This document shows, piece by piece, positions 8,977-16,838 of a DNA stretch of 64,000 bases. Each line of letters starts with the position of its first letter. The first letter of the stretch is position 1. Under the pieces are notes generated by a model. It was not told the DNA's origin. It did no database searches and saw nothing but the letters and a program-made list of their open reading frames with translations. The translations under genes were made by a program, and so were the position numbers. The DNA lies in the NCBI RefSeq assembly GCF_004102045.2, contig NZ_CP029684.2:1178001-1242000 (forward strand), given 5' to 3'. The DNA is from Oenococcus sicerae (GTDB lineage Bacteria; Bacillota; Bacilli; Lactobacillales; Lactobacillaceae).

Positions 8977-9048
8977 GGCTCGATGGTCAAGCGGCTAAGA
9001 CGTCGCCCTTTCACGGCGAAATCTCGGGTTCGATTCCCGATCGAGCTA
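8977..9048 (+). tRNA. tRNA-Glu (anticodon TTC)
   Basis: Cloverleaf is complete: acceptor GGCTCGA/TCGAGCT (first pair G-U), D stem GTC/GAC, anticodon stem TCGCC/GGCGA with loop CTTTCAC reading TTC, and T arm TCGGG-TTCGATT-CCCGA. Discriminator A; CCA is not encoded. Confidence 0.95.
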
Positions 9049-9589
9049 CTAATAGGCTTTGTACCATTCCTTGGTATGAAGTTTTTTTTGTGCTTAAAAG
9101 GCGGTGTATCAAGGTTTTCAGCTATTATTGGAATTGTTAAATCTATAAAAAACGCGAAAGAATAGTACAAACAGTAGAAAATTAGTAAATTGAAATAGTG
9201 TTCATTAGTGACTGATAATTAAAAAATTAGAATATGTAGTCTGAATATCTTGATTATTTTGAATGGGTAGACAAGCATTCAAAAATCTCGTGCATATCAT
9301 TCGGATATTGGATATAATCATTTACGGGTGTCATGGCCGATGCCCAACATTTTTTCATAGTTCACGCTATGGAAGGTCCTCGCTTTATGCGGGGATTTTT
9401 TTATTTGCGTCCGCTTTTAAAATGCGGCTATAGCTCGTTTTTGATTAACGTCTGACTTGGCCTCATACTTTTTTATGCAAAACACCAGCTGTTCACAGCG
9501 AACTGATATAAATTAATAAAGATGAGTCGTCTCATCGGAGTAAAACAGCTCTGAAAGCGATTCGCTGAATATAATTTGCAACATTTTAT
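9049..9589. other. Gene-free stretch downstream of tRNA-Glu
   Basis: 541 bases without a credible coding frame. It contains the candidate small RNA at about 9313-9402. The remainder (9403-9589) contains short inverted repeats but no gene or clear regulatory site. No copy of the tRNA 3' end was seen that would mark an integration site. Confidence 0.5.
9313..9402 (+). ncRNA. Candidate small RNA with intrinsic terminator
   Basis: A TATAAT at 9313-9318 (poor -35) precedes a short region with a five-pair hairpin CATAG/CTATG (9356-9371) and then a seven-pair hairpin TCCTCGC/GCGGGGA (9377-9395) followed by seven T residues. No plus-strand gene follows for 2.5 kb, so it is not a leader of anything obvious. 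Existence as a transcript is inferred only from promoter-like and terminator-like elements. Confidence 0.4.
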
Positions 9590-9970
9590 CTAATTGAAAG
9601 ACACCATGGGAGTATTTTGCAATTTGTCCAAGTCTTCCCAAAACACTTGGCCTTCAGAAGAAGAAAATAATTCACCGGTAAAATTCGTTGCTAAATAAAG
9701 TAGAACAACATATCGGCCAGTAGCATCATCTTTCTCAAAATCTTTGATTCCTTTTAAAATGGGATCCTTGATCGTCAGGCCGGATTCTTCTTTTGCCTCT
9801 CTGATGGCTGCATGCGAAAAACTTTCTTCGCGTTCTACGTGACCGCCAGGCAGGGTCAGCCCTGAAAAATTTGGATTTAATCTGTTTTCAACAACAAGCT
9901 GCTTGCTTTGTTGATTATAGATCGCAATGAGATTCGTAAATTCGACTTTTTCCGGTATATGTTTTGCCAT
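9590..9970 (-). CDS. Nudix hydrolase, short C-terminus
   Basis: Hydrolase of nucleoside diphosphate-X compounds, 126 aa. The Nudix box is complete: G43-HVERE-ESFSHAAIREAKEESGL (43-65), with the REAKEE metal-binding glutamates. AGGAG precedes the ATG. The protein ends abruptly at MVSFN; family members of this 8-oxo-dGTP/ADP-ribose group are usually 140-160 aa, so the last helix may be missing. Twenty bases downstream of the GNAT gene on the same strand, so probably cotranscribed. Confidence 0.8.
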   Translation of the reverse strand: MAKHIPEKVEFTNLIAIYNQQSKQLVVENRLNPNFSGLTLPGGHVEREESFSHAAIREAKEESGLTIKDPILKGIKDFEKDDATGRYVVLLYLATNFTGELFSSSEGQVFWEDLDKLQNTPMVSFN

Positions 9971-9990
9971 CGTTTAGCTCCTAGCTTTAT

Positions 9991-10512
9991 CTAATTTAGA
10001 TGATCAGATGTTTTTAAGTTCAAAGACATGAGATCCTCGTCAAAATAATATTTGCCATCGAATAAAGAGTCAGTCTCTATGCCATATTTTTGGAAGCCAA
10101 GTGCTACGTAAAGTTTTTTGGCCGCCACATTATCTGATGATACAGTTAATCTGAGTTGCTTTAAATGTTTAATTTGATCAGCCTGCTTAATTAAGTGAAG
10201 CAGTGTTGTGCGGGCTATGCCTTGGCCTCGATAATTGGTCAAACAATAGACGGAAGTTATTTCTCCCTTATGTCGTTCTTTAATATTTGTGAATCTGTTG
10301 AACTTAGCCATCGCTACTAAATCAGTGCCTATAAATGAGCCGACAATGAATTGGTTGCTGCTAACGATCAGCCTAGTTTTAAAACGTTCATCGTTATACT
10401 GCTTTTCTTCATCAAAAGTTGATCCAAAAACAGAAGGGTCTGTCGCAAGTGCTGTTAATCGCAGTTTCTTATAGTTTTCAAAATCATTTGTGTTTAGCAG
10501 CCTTGTTTCCAT
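9991..10512 (-). CDS. GNAT family N-acetyltransferase
   Basis: Acetyl-CoA dependent acetyltransferase, 173 aa. The pattern LRLTALATDPSVFGSTFDEE at the N-terminus and the acetyl-CoA loop NYRGQGIARTTL (about 110-121), followed by LRLTVSSDNVAAKKLYVALGFQKYG, define the GNAT fold. Acceptor substrate unknown. No clear ribosome site. Forms a likely two-gene unit with the Nudix gene. Confidence 0.82.
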   Translation of the reverse strand: METRLLNTNDFENYKKLRLTALATDPSVFGSTFDEEKQYNDERFKTRLIVSSNQFIVGSFIGTDLVAMAKFNRFTNIKERHKGEITSVYCLTNYRGQGIARTTLLHLIKQADQIKHLKQLRLTVSSDNVAAKKLYVALGFQKYGIETDSLFDGKYYFDEDLMSLNLKTSDHLN

Positions 10513-10585
10513 GATTAATTAAGTTTAGTTGATTTACGTTATAAAAGCTGTCGTTTTGCTAAACTCACTTATCTTGGTGTCACAG

Positions 10586-11149
10586 CTAGAAGAAGGCTAA
10601 TAAATGTGTCACTAAGCCGCTATCCCAAAAAACATATAAACCAATAGCGATGTAACAAAACTTCATAATTTTTTCGCCGTGTTTTGCCATGATCGAAGAA
10701 ACGATAGGAACTTTGCTCGTCAGCTTGATCAGCCACACAGCAATGATAGTTAGGATCGCAATAAAGATAATCGTTTCGATGAAATGCATGAGACTTTCGC
10801 TGACAAGAATTGGCAAAAATATGGATAAATTACACCCTGTGCACACTGATAAATAAGTGATAAGCACGCTGATAGCAGCTGAGTGATGTTGTTTGATCTG
10901 ATCACTATCATCATCTTTTTTTAAAGCGAGATAGATCGGCAAAAAGCCTAACAGACCAAGCAGCCATTCTGGCAGAAAAACAGTTAAAACTCTGCCGATC
11001 AGATAACTCAGACTTAGCAGAATCAAGTTGCCAGCTAAATAGCCAGCCATGACTTCTCTTAGAGGATACTTTTTCACGAGAAATAAGAGCATGAAAAAGA
11101 AATCCAAATTAATACTGATAAAAGTCAGCAGTAAAATACCATAATTCAT
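10586..11149 (-). CDS. CadD-like cadmium/cation resistance transporter
   Basis: Integral membrane protein of 187 aa with about five to six hydrophobic segments and a charged central loop (KKDDDSDQIKQHH). The N-terminal INLDFFFMLLFL segment, the GYLAGN motif and the CTGCN motif match the CadD family of small cadmium resistance and cation efflux proteins. ATG 11149 has AAAGG seven bases upstream and is preferred to the TTG at 11173. A repeated CATATG palindrome lies in its promoter region. Known members confer cadmium or organic cation resistance; the ion here is not established. Confidence 0.75.
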   Translation of the reverse strand: MNYGILLLTFISINLDFFFMLLFLVKKYPLREVMAGYLAGNLILLSLSYLIGRVLTVFLPEWLLGLLGFLPIYLALKKDDDSDQIKQHHSAAISVLITYLSVCTGCNLSIFLPILVSESLMHFIETIIFIAILTIIAVWLIKLTSKVPIVSSIMAKHGEKIMKFCYIAIGLYVFWDSGLVTHLLAFF

Positions 11150-11177
11150 AAAAGAACCTTTCCTATGAAACAAATGA

Positions 11178-11199
11178 CATATGTCGTACTATGCATATG
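11178..11199 (-). promoter_or_regulatory. CATATG-N10-CATATG operator-like repeat
   Basis: Two perfect CATATG palindromes at 11178-11183 and 11194-11199 lie 29 bases upstream of the CadD-like start. The spacing of about one and a half helical turns and the position at the promoter suggest a dimeric regulator such as an ArsR/CadC protein (inference; no such regulator is in this window). Confidence 0.4.
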
Positions 11200-11269
11200 A
11201 TAACGCAAAATAAAATGATTGGAAATTTGATTTTTAAAATGATTCCGTTATGAGGCAGGCAAGCAATCT

Positions 11270-11306
11270 AAAAAAAGCCTGACTGACATTAGGTTTTTTA
11301 TTTTGG
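11270..11306. terminator. Hairpin terminator
   Basis: AAAAAGCCT pairs with AGGTTTTT (one G-U) around a nine-base loop, flanked by A and T runs so it could act in both directions. Confidence 0.55.
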
Positions 11307-11397
11307 CTTTATTTCTATTTAAAACTCAGTTAAACTAGCAGCTTTAAGCTCTTCTTTGTTGTTGATCAAGGTAAACGAGATTAATAACAGATTATTC

Positions 11398-11501
11398 GGA
11401 GAAGTACTCAAGTCTGGTTTAAGAGGCCTGTTTAATTTATTAAACAGGTAGGTCGTTAGCGTTAGTTACGATGCGAGGGTTCAAATCCCTTTCCTTCTCC
11501 A
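11398..11501 (+). pseudogene. Degenerate tRNA-Ser-like sequence
   Basis: The ends match a class II tRNA-Ser(GCT): acceptor GGAGAAG with CTTCTCC, D arm CTC...GAG, variable-arm start TAGGTCG and T arm GAGGG-TTCAAAT-CCCTT. The anticodon arm, however, is a nine-pair near-perfect palindrome CCTGTTTAA/TTAAACAGG closing only four bases; with a normal five-pair stem the loop would be 12 bases instead of 7, so no anticodon can be read. Two extra bases (TC) separate the T stem from the acceptor. Best read as a pseudo-tRNA or an RNA derived from one. Confidence 0.6.
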
Positions 11502-11649
11502 TAAATTCATGATTTCTTAATGAATATAAACTGTTAATAAAGTAAATAAACCAAAAAAGATGCCCGGATAAATTAGCGATAATTTGTGGGATTTGTATGA
11601 GAAACATACGTGAGTGAGCAAATGAAGATGGCGAATTTACTCATAGTTT

Positions 11650-11772
11650 TTAGTACTTTAATGCGTTTTGCTTCAGACGATTTTTATCTTTCGAAGCTTC
11701 GTTATCGACTTTTATAAAATCACCATCGACTACATATTGCGAAAAGAGCGTTGTAAGCGCCTTGTACAACAT
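11650..11772 (-). pseudogene. Short 40-aa frame, possible C-terminal gene remnant
   Basis: A frame from ATG 11772 encodes 40 aa ending in NRLKQNALKY, with a balanced charged composition (VVDGDFIKVDNEASKDKN) typical of a real protein C-terminus. There is no ribosome site and the frame upstream is closed by a stop within 15 codons. I do not recognise the family. It could be the tail of a decayed gene or a small protein. Confidence 0.25.
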
Positions 11773-11906
11773 TATTTCATATGGACTGCAGCATATAATT
11801 TCTAATTACGAGGTATCTAGTTGTTTGCAATCCGAACAATAGAAGTGATCTCTGCCAACTTACTAACTAAAAATTAGGTAAAATAGATGAGTAAAAGAAA
11901 GCTGGT

Positions 11907-12860
11907 ATGAGCATGAAAGCTGTTGTGATTGATAATTATGGTTCAGCAGATGAACTGCATGAAGCGGAGATCGTGGTCCCTAAAATTGCTGAAGACGAAG
12001 TTTTGGTTGAAGTAAAGGCGACGAGTGTTAATCCGATCGATGTCAAGATTCGTCAAGGACTTAGGAAAGCGAACTTTGATTGGCAATTTCCAGTTGTTCT
12101 CGGCTGGGATCTATCAGGTATAATCGTACAAATTGGTAGCAAGGTTGCTGATTTTCAAGTTGGCGATGCGGTTTTTGCGCGTCCTGATACCTATCAAGAT
12201 GCTCGGCGCGGAACTTATGCTGAATATGCCGCTGTTAAAGAAGACAAATTAGTTCTTAAGCCTGAAAACATTTCTTTTGAAAAGGCTGCTGCGATTCCTT
12301 TGGCAGGTTTAACGGCTTGGCAAGTGGTCGTCGATCGTTTGAAAATCAAGGCAGGTGAGAAATTATTAGTACAAGCGGGTGCTGGTGGCGTGGGCATGTT
12401 TGCCATTCAGATCGCGAAGTATTTAGGCGCTTATGTCACAACAACGACCAGCAACAAAAACCGGCAATTATTGCTGGATTTAGGTGCTGATGAGGTGATT
12501 GATTATCATAAAAATAAGATTACAGATCTTTTAAGCGATTATGACGCTGTTTTCGATACGATCAATGCTATCGATGAAGGTCTGGCCATTTTAAAGACGT
12601 CCGGCAGACTGGTCACGATTGCTGGTAATCCTAGTGAGGCACAAAAACAGGGACATCCGTCTGCAGAATTTTGGCGTCTTCAGGCTAATGGCAAACAGTT
12701 GGCGCAACTAGGTGCTTTAGTTAGTCAAGACAGGATCAAGGTGATTATTGACAGCACTTTCGATTTAACGACCGAGGGTCTTCGGGCTGCACACAGATTA
12801 AGCGAGAGCCACCATGCACGCGGCAAGATCGTGATCGTCCCAGGTAATCACGATGACTGA
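11907..12860 (+). CDS. NADP-dependent zinc-type alcohol dehydrogenase/quinone oxidoreductase family protein
   Basis: Medium-chain reductase without structural zinc cysteines, 317 aa, thus of the quinone oxidoreductase type. The N-terminal GroES-like domain shows SVNPIDVKIRQG and LGWDLSG; the Rossmann domain shows LVQAGAGGVGMFAIQIAK near 150-167, and AEYAAV before it. It probably reduces quinones or enals with NADPH. ATG 11907 or 11913 (MKAVVI) could be the start; neither has a strong ribosome site. Stands alone, downstream of the decayed region. Confidence 0.85.
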   Translation: MSMKAVVIDNYGSADELHEAEIVVPKIAEDEVLVEVKATSVNPIDVKIRQGLRKANFDWQFPVVLGWDLSGIIVQIGSKVADFQVGDAVFARPDTYQDARRGTYAEYAAVKEDKLVLKPENISFEKAAAIPLAGLTAWQVVVDRLKIKAGEKLLVQAGAGGVGMFAIQIAKYLGAYVTTTTSNKNRQLLLDLGADEVIDYHKNKITDLLSDYDAVFDTINAIDEGLAILKTSGRLVTIAGNPSEAQKQGHPSAEFWRLQANGKQLAQLGALVSQDRIKVIIDSTFDLTTEGLRAAHRLSESHHARGKIVIVPGNHDD

Positions 12861-13079
12861 TTGACGCCATATCAAACTTGTTTTGCTTAGGGAATCCGGG
12901 CAGTAGTACTTGAATATCTGAGTGGTCGCTTTTACTAGCTTGATGCAACCTGTCGTTGCGCAATGTTAGGTTAATTGGTGCGGCTTTTTTAAACAAATTG
13001 CTAGACGGATCAGCATGCGGCTGTCAGACTTAAGTTAGGTAATCACAAAGATACCAAATCGAAGTTAAGGGATGGACTG

Positions 13080-13451
13080 ATGCTGAAATTTTCTGAACAA
13101 TTAAAAAAATATCGCGTGAAAGCTCAACTATCGCAAGAAGACTTGGCAAACAAATTATTTATTTCCCGTCAAGCCATTTCAAAGTGGGAGAGTGGGGATG
13201 CGACGCCTGACTTAAGCAATCTTGTTAAGCTATCAGAAATATTGAATATTAGTTTGGATACGCTGGTGCTCGGGGTCAGTGACGAGCAGTCAAAGATTGA
13301 CCGAAATCAGTTTGCCTATGATCCGACTGCTGGTGTGTATAAAAGGAAGCTTGGACAAATGAATGTTTGGGACTTTTTGTCGCGATTTTGGTGGCTGATT
13401 TTTCCTGTTGGTGGTTTTATTTATGGGTTATTAATAAATTTTTTACACTGA
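13080..13451 (+). CDS. XRE-family helix-turn-helix regulator with C-terminal membrane segment
   Basis: Small regulator, 123 aa. The HTH_3 domain occupies about residues 5-62, with LSQEDLANKLFISRQAISKWESG as the helix-turn-helix core. The C-terminal third (FWWLIFPVGGFIYGLLINFL) is a single hydrophobic segment, so the regulator is probably membrane-bound. AAGG precedes the ATG by about nine bases. Such membrane-tethered XRE proteins are common in LAB and usually act locally; the target here is unknown. Confidence 0.82.
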   Translation: MLKFSEQLKKYRVKAQLSQEDLANKLFISRQAISKWESGDATPDLSNLVKLSEILNISLDTLVLGVSDEQSKIDRNQFAYDPTAGVYKRKLGQMNVWDFLSRFWWLIFPVGGFIYGLLINFLH

Positions 13452-13461
13452 ACAGCTTGTT

Positions 13462-13656
13462 TTAAAACCAATTTGATGGGTCGAATATCTCATAGATAAA
13501 GTAGCTAAAACTGCTATTAAAATTATGTTTAAAAGCTTTATTGTGGAACAAATATTTCACTGCGGCTGAGATAAGTGAAATCAGCAAAACGATTATCAAA
13601 TAAACAACTGCAACGCCGAATACCCAAATAATAATGTTTTCTAATCGACTGATCAT
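13462..13656 (-). CDS. Small hypothetical membrane protein
   Basis: 64 aa with one long hydrophobic segment (IIIWVFGVAVVYLIIVLLISLIS, about 8-31) followed by a basic/aromatic C-terminus ending FDPSNWF. Convergent with the XRE regulator gene. No strong ribosome site; the composition is that of a genuine small membrane protein, but I do not recognise the family. Confidence 0.45.
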   Translation of the reverse strand: MISRLENIIIWVFGVAVVYLIIVLLISLISAAVKYLFHNKAFKHNFNSSFSYFIYEIFDPSNWF

Positions 13657-13941
13657 TATTTAACTATAGTTCCAAAAGGTATTCAAAACGTAGCATCTTT
13701 TCGATTATGAAGTGCAGCACAATAACATTAAAGCGAAATTGGCAACCACGAAACAAAATTCGTGACTGTTAATGGTTCCAAAGCACTCAAACGATAGGGA
13801 AAATTGGTCAGGTTTGCCTAATTAAGAGCGAGTTAGACCATCTCATGATGGCAAATGCTGTTTCGACTGTATTATGAGCTTTAATTTCGTATATGATGAT
13901 TGCAATCATTAAAGGTGAAATTTAAGGAGCGTTGGATTCTT
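13657..13941. other. Intergenic region before the MFS efflux gene
   Basis: About 285 bases with a CACGAA/TTCGTG inverted repeat near 13750 and no evident gene. Presumed to carry the promoter of the following transporter; no consensus pair could be assigned with confidence. Confidence 0.35.
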
Positions 13942-15078
13942 GTGTTCAAAAATAAGCTAGTCTTATTGGCAAGTCTTTTTACAAATATGGGTATTGTTCT
14001 TATCATGCCGATCACGACGCTTTATATTCATGAGACTTTGCATAAAAGCTTGATCGTGGCTGGTTTTGTTCTGATGACATTTTCGATTGCAATGATAGCC
14101 GGTAATTTACTCGGCGGTTTTTTATTTGATCATTGGAAACAGAAATCGTCAATGTATTTCGGCGGCAGTTTGACGGTTTTATCGTTGGGCTTAATCTCAA
14201 TTTTTCCCATTTGGCAAGTTTATTCCTCGCTCGTGATGGTTTACGGTTTCGGTCTAGGCATTCTTAGCTCGAATATCAACGGCTATTTGGCTTTTTTGCA
14301 AGCCGATGATAGCCAAATTTTTAATAATAATTACTGGTTAGCAAGTCTGGGGTCGGGATTAGCGAGTTTTCTTTCGGGAATTTTATTTAGCTTGAATGTC
14401 AGGCTTGTTTTTGCTTTTTCGACAGTGCTTTTTTTGGCCACGCTGGTTATTATCAGAACTGCTTTTCATAATTTAGCAAAACATAAATCACGATCGCAAA
14501 CTCAGGGCAACCGGTCTTTTCATTTAGTTCATCTCAACCAGATCGGTTTTATCTGCTTAGGCTTTGTCGTTGCTTGGATCGGCTATGAGCAATGGAATAG
14601 TAATATTTCAACACTCATGGTTGCCAAGGGCATTTCCATTCAAGCCTACAGTCTGTTGTTTACGATCAATGCCTTAGTTCTATTGCTGTTTCAGCCTTTG
14701 ACCAGATTTATTTTTAAAGATTCTTTTGTTAATGATAAGTTCAGAATCGTGGCAGGAATTTTAATATTTGCACTATCTTACGTCACTATTATTAATGCCG
14801 CTGAATATTGGCGCTTTGTAATTGGCATAATTATTCTAACTTTTGGTGAAATTCTGGCTTTTCCAGCAATTCCATCAATGCTGAATCGTTATGCGACTGA
14901 TAACGATCGTGGTCGTTTTCAATCACTTGGCAGTCTGGCAGGGTCTTTGGGCAGAGCGATCGGCCCGGTCGCTGGCGGCTATATCGTGACATCCTTTAGC
15001 TATGAAGGCCTATTTTTACTGATCGTTTTTTTGCATCTTGTGTCGGCTTTTTTGATTTTGACTTTAAAAGCAGAATGA
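13942..15078 (+). CDS. MFS multidrug efflux-type transporter
   Basis: Twelve-segment major facilitator of about 378 aa from a GTG at 13942 (AAGGAG 12 bases upstream; a TTG at 13900 gives a longer form). The 2-3 loop GNLLGGFLFDHWKQKSSMYFGG resembles motif A of drug:H+ antiporters, and GRAIGPVAGGYIV in the C-terminal half is motif C-like. Probably exports a small organic compound; substrate unknown. Confidence 0.8.
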   Translation: MFKNKLVLLASLFTNMGIVLIMPITTLYIHETLHKSLIVAGFVLMTFSIAMIAGNLLGGFLFDHWKQKSSMYFGGSLTVLSLGLISIFPIWQVYSSLVMVYGFGLGILSSNINGYLAFLQADDSQIFNNNYWLASLGSGLASFLSGILFSLNVRLVFAFSTVLFLATLVIIRTAFHNLAKHKSRSQTQGNRSFHLVHLNQIGFICLGFVVAWIGYEQWNSNISTLMVAKGISIQAYSLLFTINALVLLLFQPLTRFIFKDSFVNDKFRIVAGILIFALSYVTIINAAEYWRFVIGIIILTFGEILAFPAIPSMLNRYATDNDRGRFQSLGSLAGSLGRAIGPVAGGYIVTSFSYEGLFLLIVFLHLVSAFLILTLKAE

Positions 15079-15196
15079 AAATTTTTTTGAATTATTAATA
15101 CTCGTTTAAATTAAAAACACTAGTATGTGATTCGGGGTTATTTTTGAGTAAGACTGTTAATGGCATTTTTGCAAGTATAGTTAACGAAGATGGACG

Positions 15197-16816
15197 ATGC
15201 AGATTCAGTTATTGAGTATATTTTTGATAATCATCGCAATTGTGATTTTAGTAAATTCTCCGCTAGTGAAAACTCAGTCGATTTGCTTTAAATTTGGCAT
15301 CATTTTATTACTATTGGCGATCGCCTCTATCCGTATTTTTCATTACGACACACAAATGGGATTGAATTTAGATGAGGCAATGGGTGGCTATAATGCTTGG
15401 AGTTTAGCGCATTATGGCTTAGATTCTGCTTTGCATGAAAACCCGGTTTATTTATATGCTTGGGGTACCGGAATGAATGTTCTGTATCCTTTGATCGCAA
15501 TTCCTTTTGTCAAACTGCTAGGTCTTAATTTGATCGCTTACCGTTTGCCTATGGTTCTGTTGAGTATTTTTTCCGCATTTGTTTTGCTGATCGGGATGCT
15601 GAAGTATAAATTGCCAAATAAATTGATCATTTTAAGTTTGTTAACGATTTTTTTGAGTCCTTGGTCTATGATGGCAAATCGCTGGGCCTTGGAAAGCAAC
15701 CTTTTTCCGATTATTTTTTGTTTGGCTGCGGCTGCCTATTTATTTTTTTTAAGTCAGAAAAAGACAGATCGTTTAAAACGGTATATTAGTTTATTTCTGT
15801 TTGTTTTCATGATTGCCATTTCTGCTTATGCTTATTCAAATAATTGGTTGATGCTGCCCATTTTTTTCTGCGCTATCTTCTTGTCTTTGTATCTGCATAA
15901 ACAGATAACAGCACTAGAGATCTTGGGATCTTTTTTAGTCACACTCTTGATCGTGTGGCCGCTTTTGCTGTTTGTTAAAATTAATTTTTTGGGCGGAAAA
16001 ACAGTCCATTTCTTCATGCTGACTATTCCCAAACTATCCAGTAGTCGCAGTAATTCCGAGTTAGTGATCGGACATGGCCATCTCTTACAGGCTGTTTTCA
16101 ATAACATTGATCAATTTGTTCGATTGATTGTAACCGGCAATGACCATCTCATTTGGAACTCGTTACCGCAAATTGGTATTTTTTATCCAATAATGTTTGT
16201 GTTTGCTTTAATTGGTCTTTATGCTGCACTTTTGAAACGAACTCAGTGGGATGATTTTATGTTGATTTCGTTGATTGCTTGTTTACCAATTATTTTGATC
16301 GTCAAAATCAATGTCAACCATTTAAATGCATTGATGCTGCCGATTTTGTACCTTGAGGCACGTGGCTTGGACAGTATTGTGCAGAATCGTCTGCTGAAAA
16401 TTTCCTTTGCACTCATGTTTTCTGCTTTATTTGTCGTTTTCACGATTTTTTATTTCAAAATTGATCAAACTGACTTATCGCAAGGCCGCACTTTGACACC
16501 GGAAGTTCTGGGGCAGGCAGTTCGATTTGCTGATCAACAAAAGACCGATAAAATATATGCAGCTTGTTTTCCCAAGGGCGGCTACGTGATCCCACTGTTT
16601 TACACACCGGTCAGTCCAATTATTTTTAATCATGAAAAGGCAGCGGAATCATTCAAAACAGAATCAAATTATTCATCTTATGGCAAATGGTTTTTTAAGA
16701 CACCACGTCAACTGTCTAAAAATTCGCTACTCATTATGAAAAAAGGTCAAAAGATACCCTTTAGCTTAAAAAACAAAAGGGAGAAGACTTTTGGCCAGTA
16801 CCGTGTCTATTACTAG
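15197..16816 (+). CDS. GT-C fold membrane glycosyltransferase (ArnT/PMT-like)
   Basis: Multi-pass membrane protein, 539 aa with about eleven to twelve hydrophobic segments. The early periplasmic-side motif LNLDEAMGGYNAWSLAHYG (about 57-75), with an acidic pair after the first helices, is the hallmark of GT39/GT83 polyprenyl-phosphosugar-dependent GT-C transferases. A soluble C-terminal portion follows (about 420 on). It would move a sugar from a lipid carrier to a surface acceptor outside the cell. The next GT-C gene overlaps or abuts its 3' end. Confidence 0.72.
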   Translation: MQIQLLSIFLIIIAIVILVNSPLVKTQSICFKFGIILLLLAIASIRIFHYDTQMGLNLDEAMGGYNAWSLAHYGLDSALHENPVYLYAWGTGMNVLYPLIAIPFVKLLGLNLIAYRLPMVLLSIFSAFVLLIGMLKYKLPNKLIILSLLTIFLSPWSMMANRWALESNLFPIIFCLAAAAYLFFLSQKKTDRLKRYISLFLFVFMIAISAYAYSNNWLMLPIFFCAIFLSLYLHKQITALEILGSFLVTLLIVWPLLLFVKINFLGGKTVHFFMLTIPKLSSSRSNSELVIGHGHLLQAVFNNIDQFVRLIVTGNDHLIWNSLPQIGIFYPIMFVFALIGLYAALLKRTQWDDFMLISLIACLPIILIVKINVNHLNALMLPILYLEARGLDSIVQNRLLKISFALMFSALFVVFTIFYFKIDQTDLSQGRTLTPEVLGQAVRFADQQKTDKIYAACFPKGGYVIPLFYTPVSPIIFNHEKAAESFKTESNYSSYGKWFFKTPRQLSKNSLLIMKKGQKIPFSLKNKREKTFGQYRVYY

Positions 16817-16838
16817 GCAGTTTTTTGAAAGATCAACT

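Larger units (their letters stand above)
11200..11906. other. Gene-poor stretch with RNA and coding remnants
   Basis: About 700 bases without an intact gene. It carries a bidirectional hairpin (11270-11306, AAAAAGCCT/AGGTTTTT), a degenerate tRNA-Ser-like sequence (11398-11501) and a short minus-strand frame (11650-11772) with natural-looking codons. The mixture suggests decayed DNA. Confidence 0.55.

Noticed and set aside
9313-9402. SRP (4.5S/scRNA) gene
   Set aside because: CGCTTTATGCG resembles a piece of Gram-positive scRNA, but the conserved domain IV with GGAA tetraloop and AGCAGC loop is missing.
8977-11501. Integrated element attached at tRNA-Glu
   Set aside because: No integrase and no repeat of the tRNA 3' end were seen; the gene mix is only loosely accessory.
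12745-12996. 83-aa minus-strand open frame after the alcohol dehydrogenase-like gene
   Set aside because: Overlaps the real gene end, no ribosome site, composition unlike a protein.
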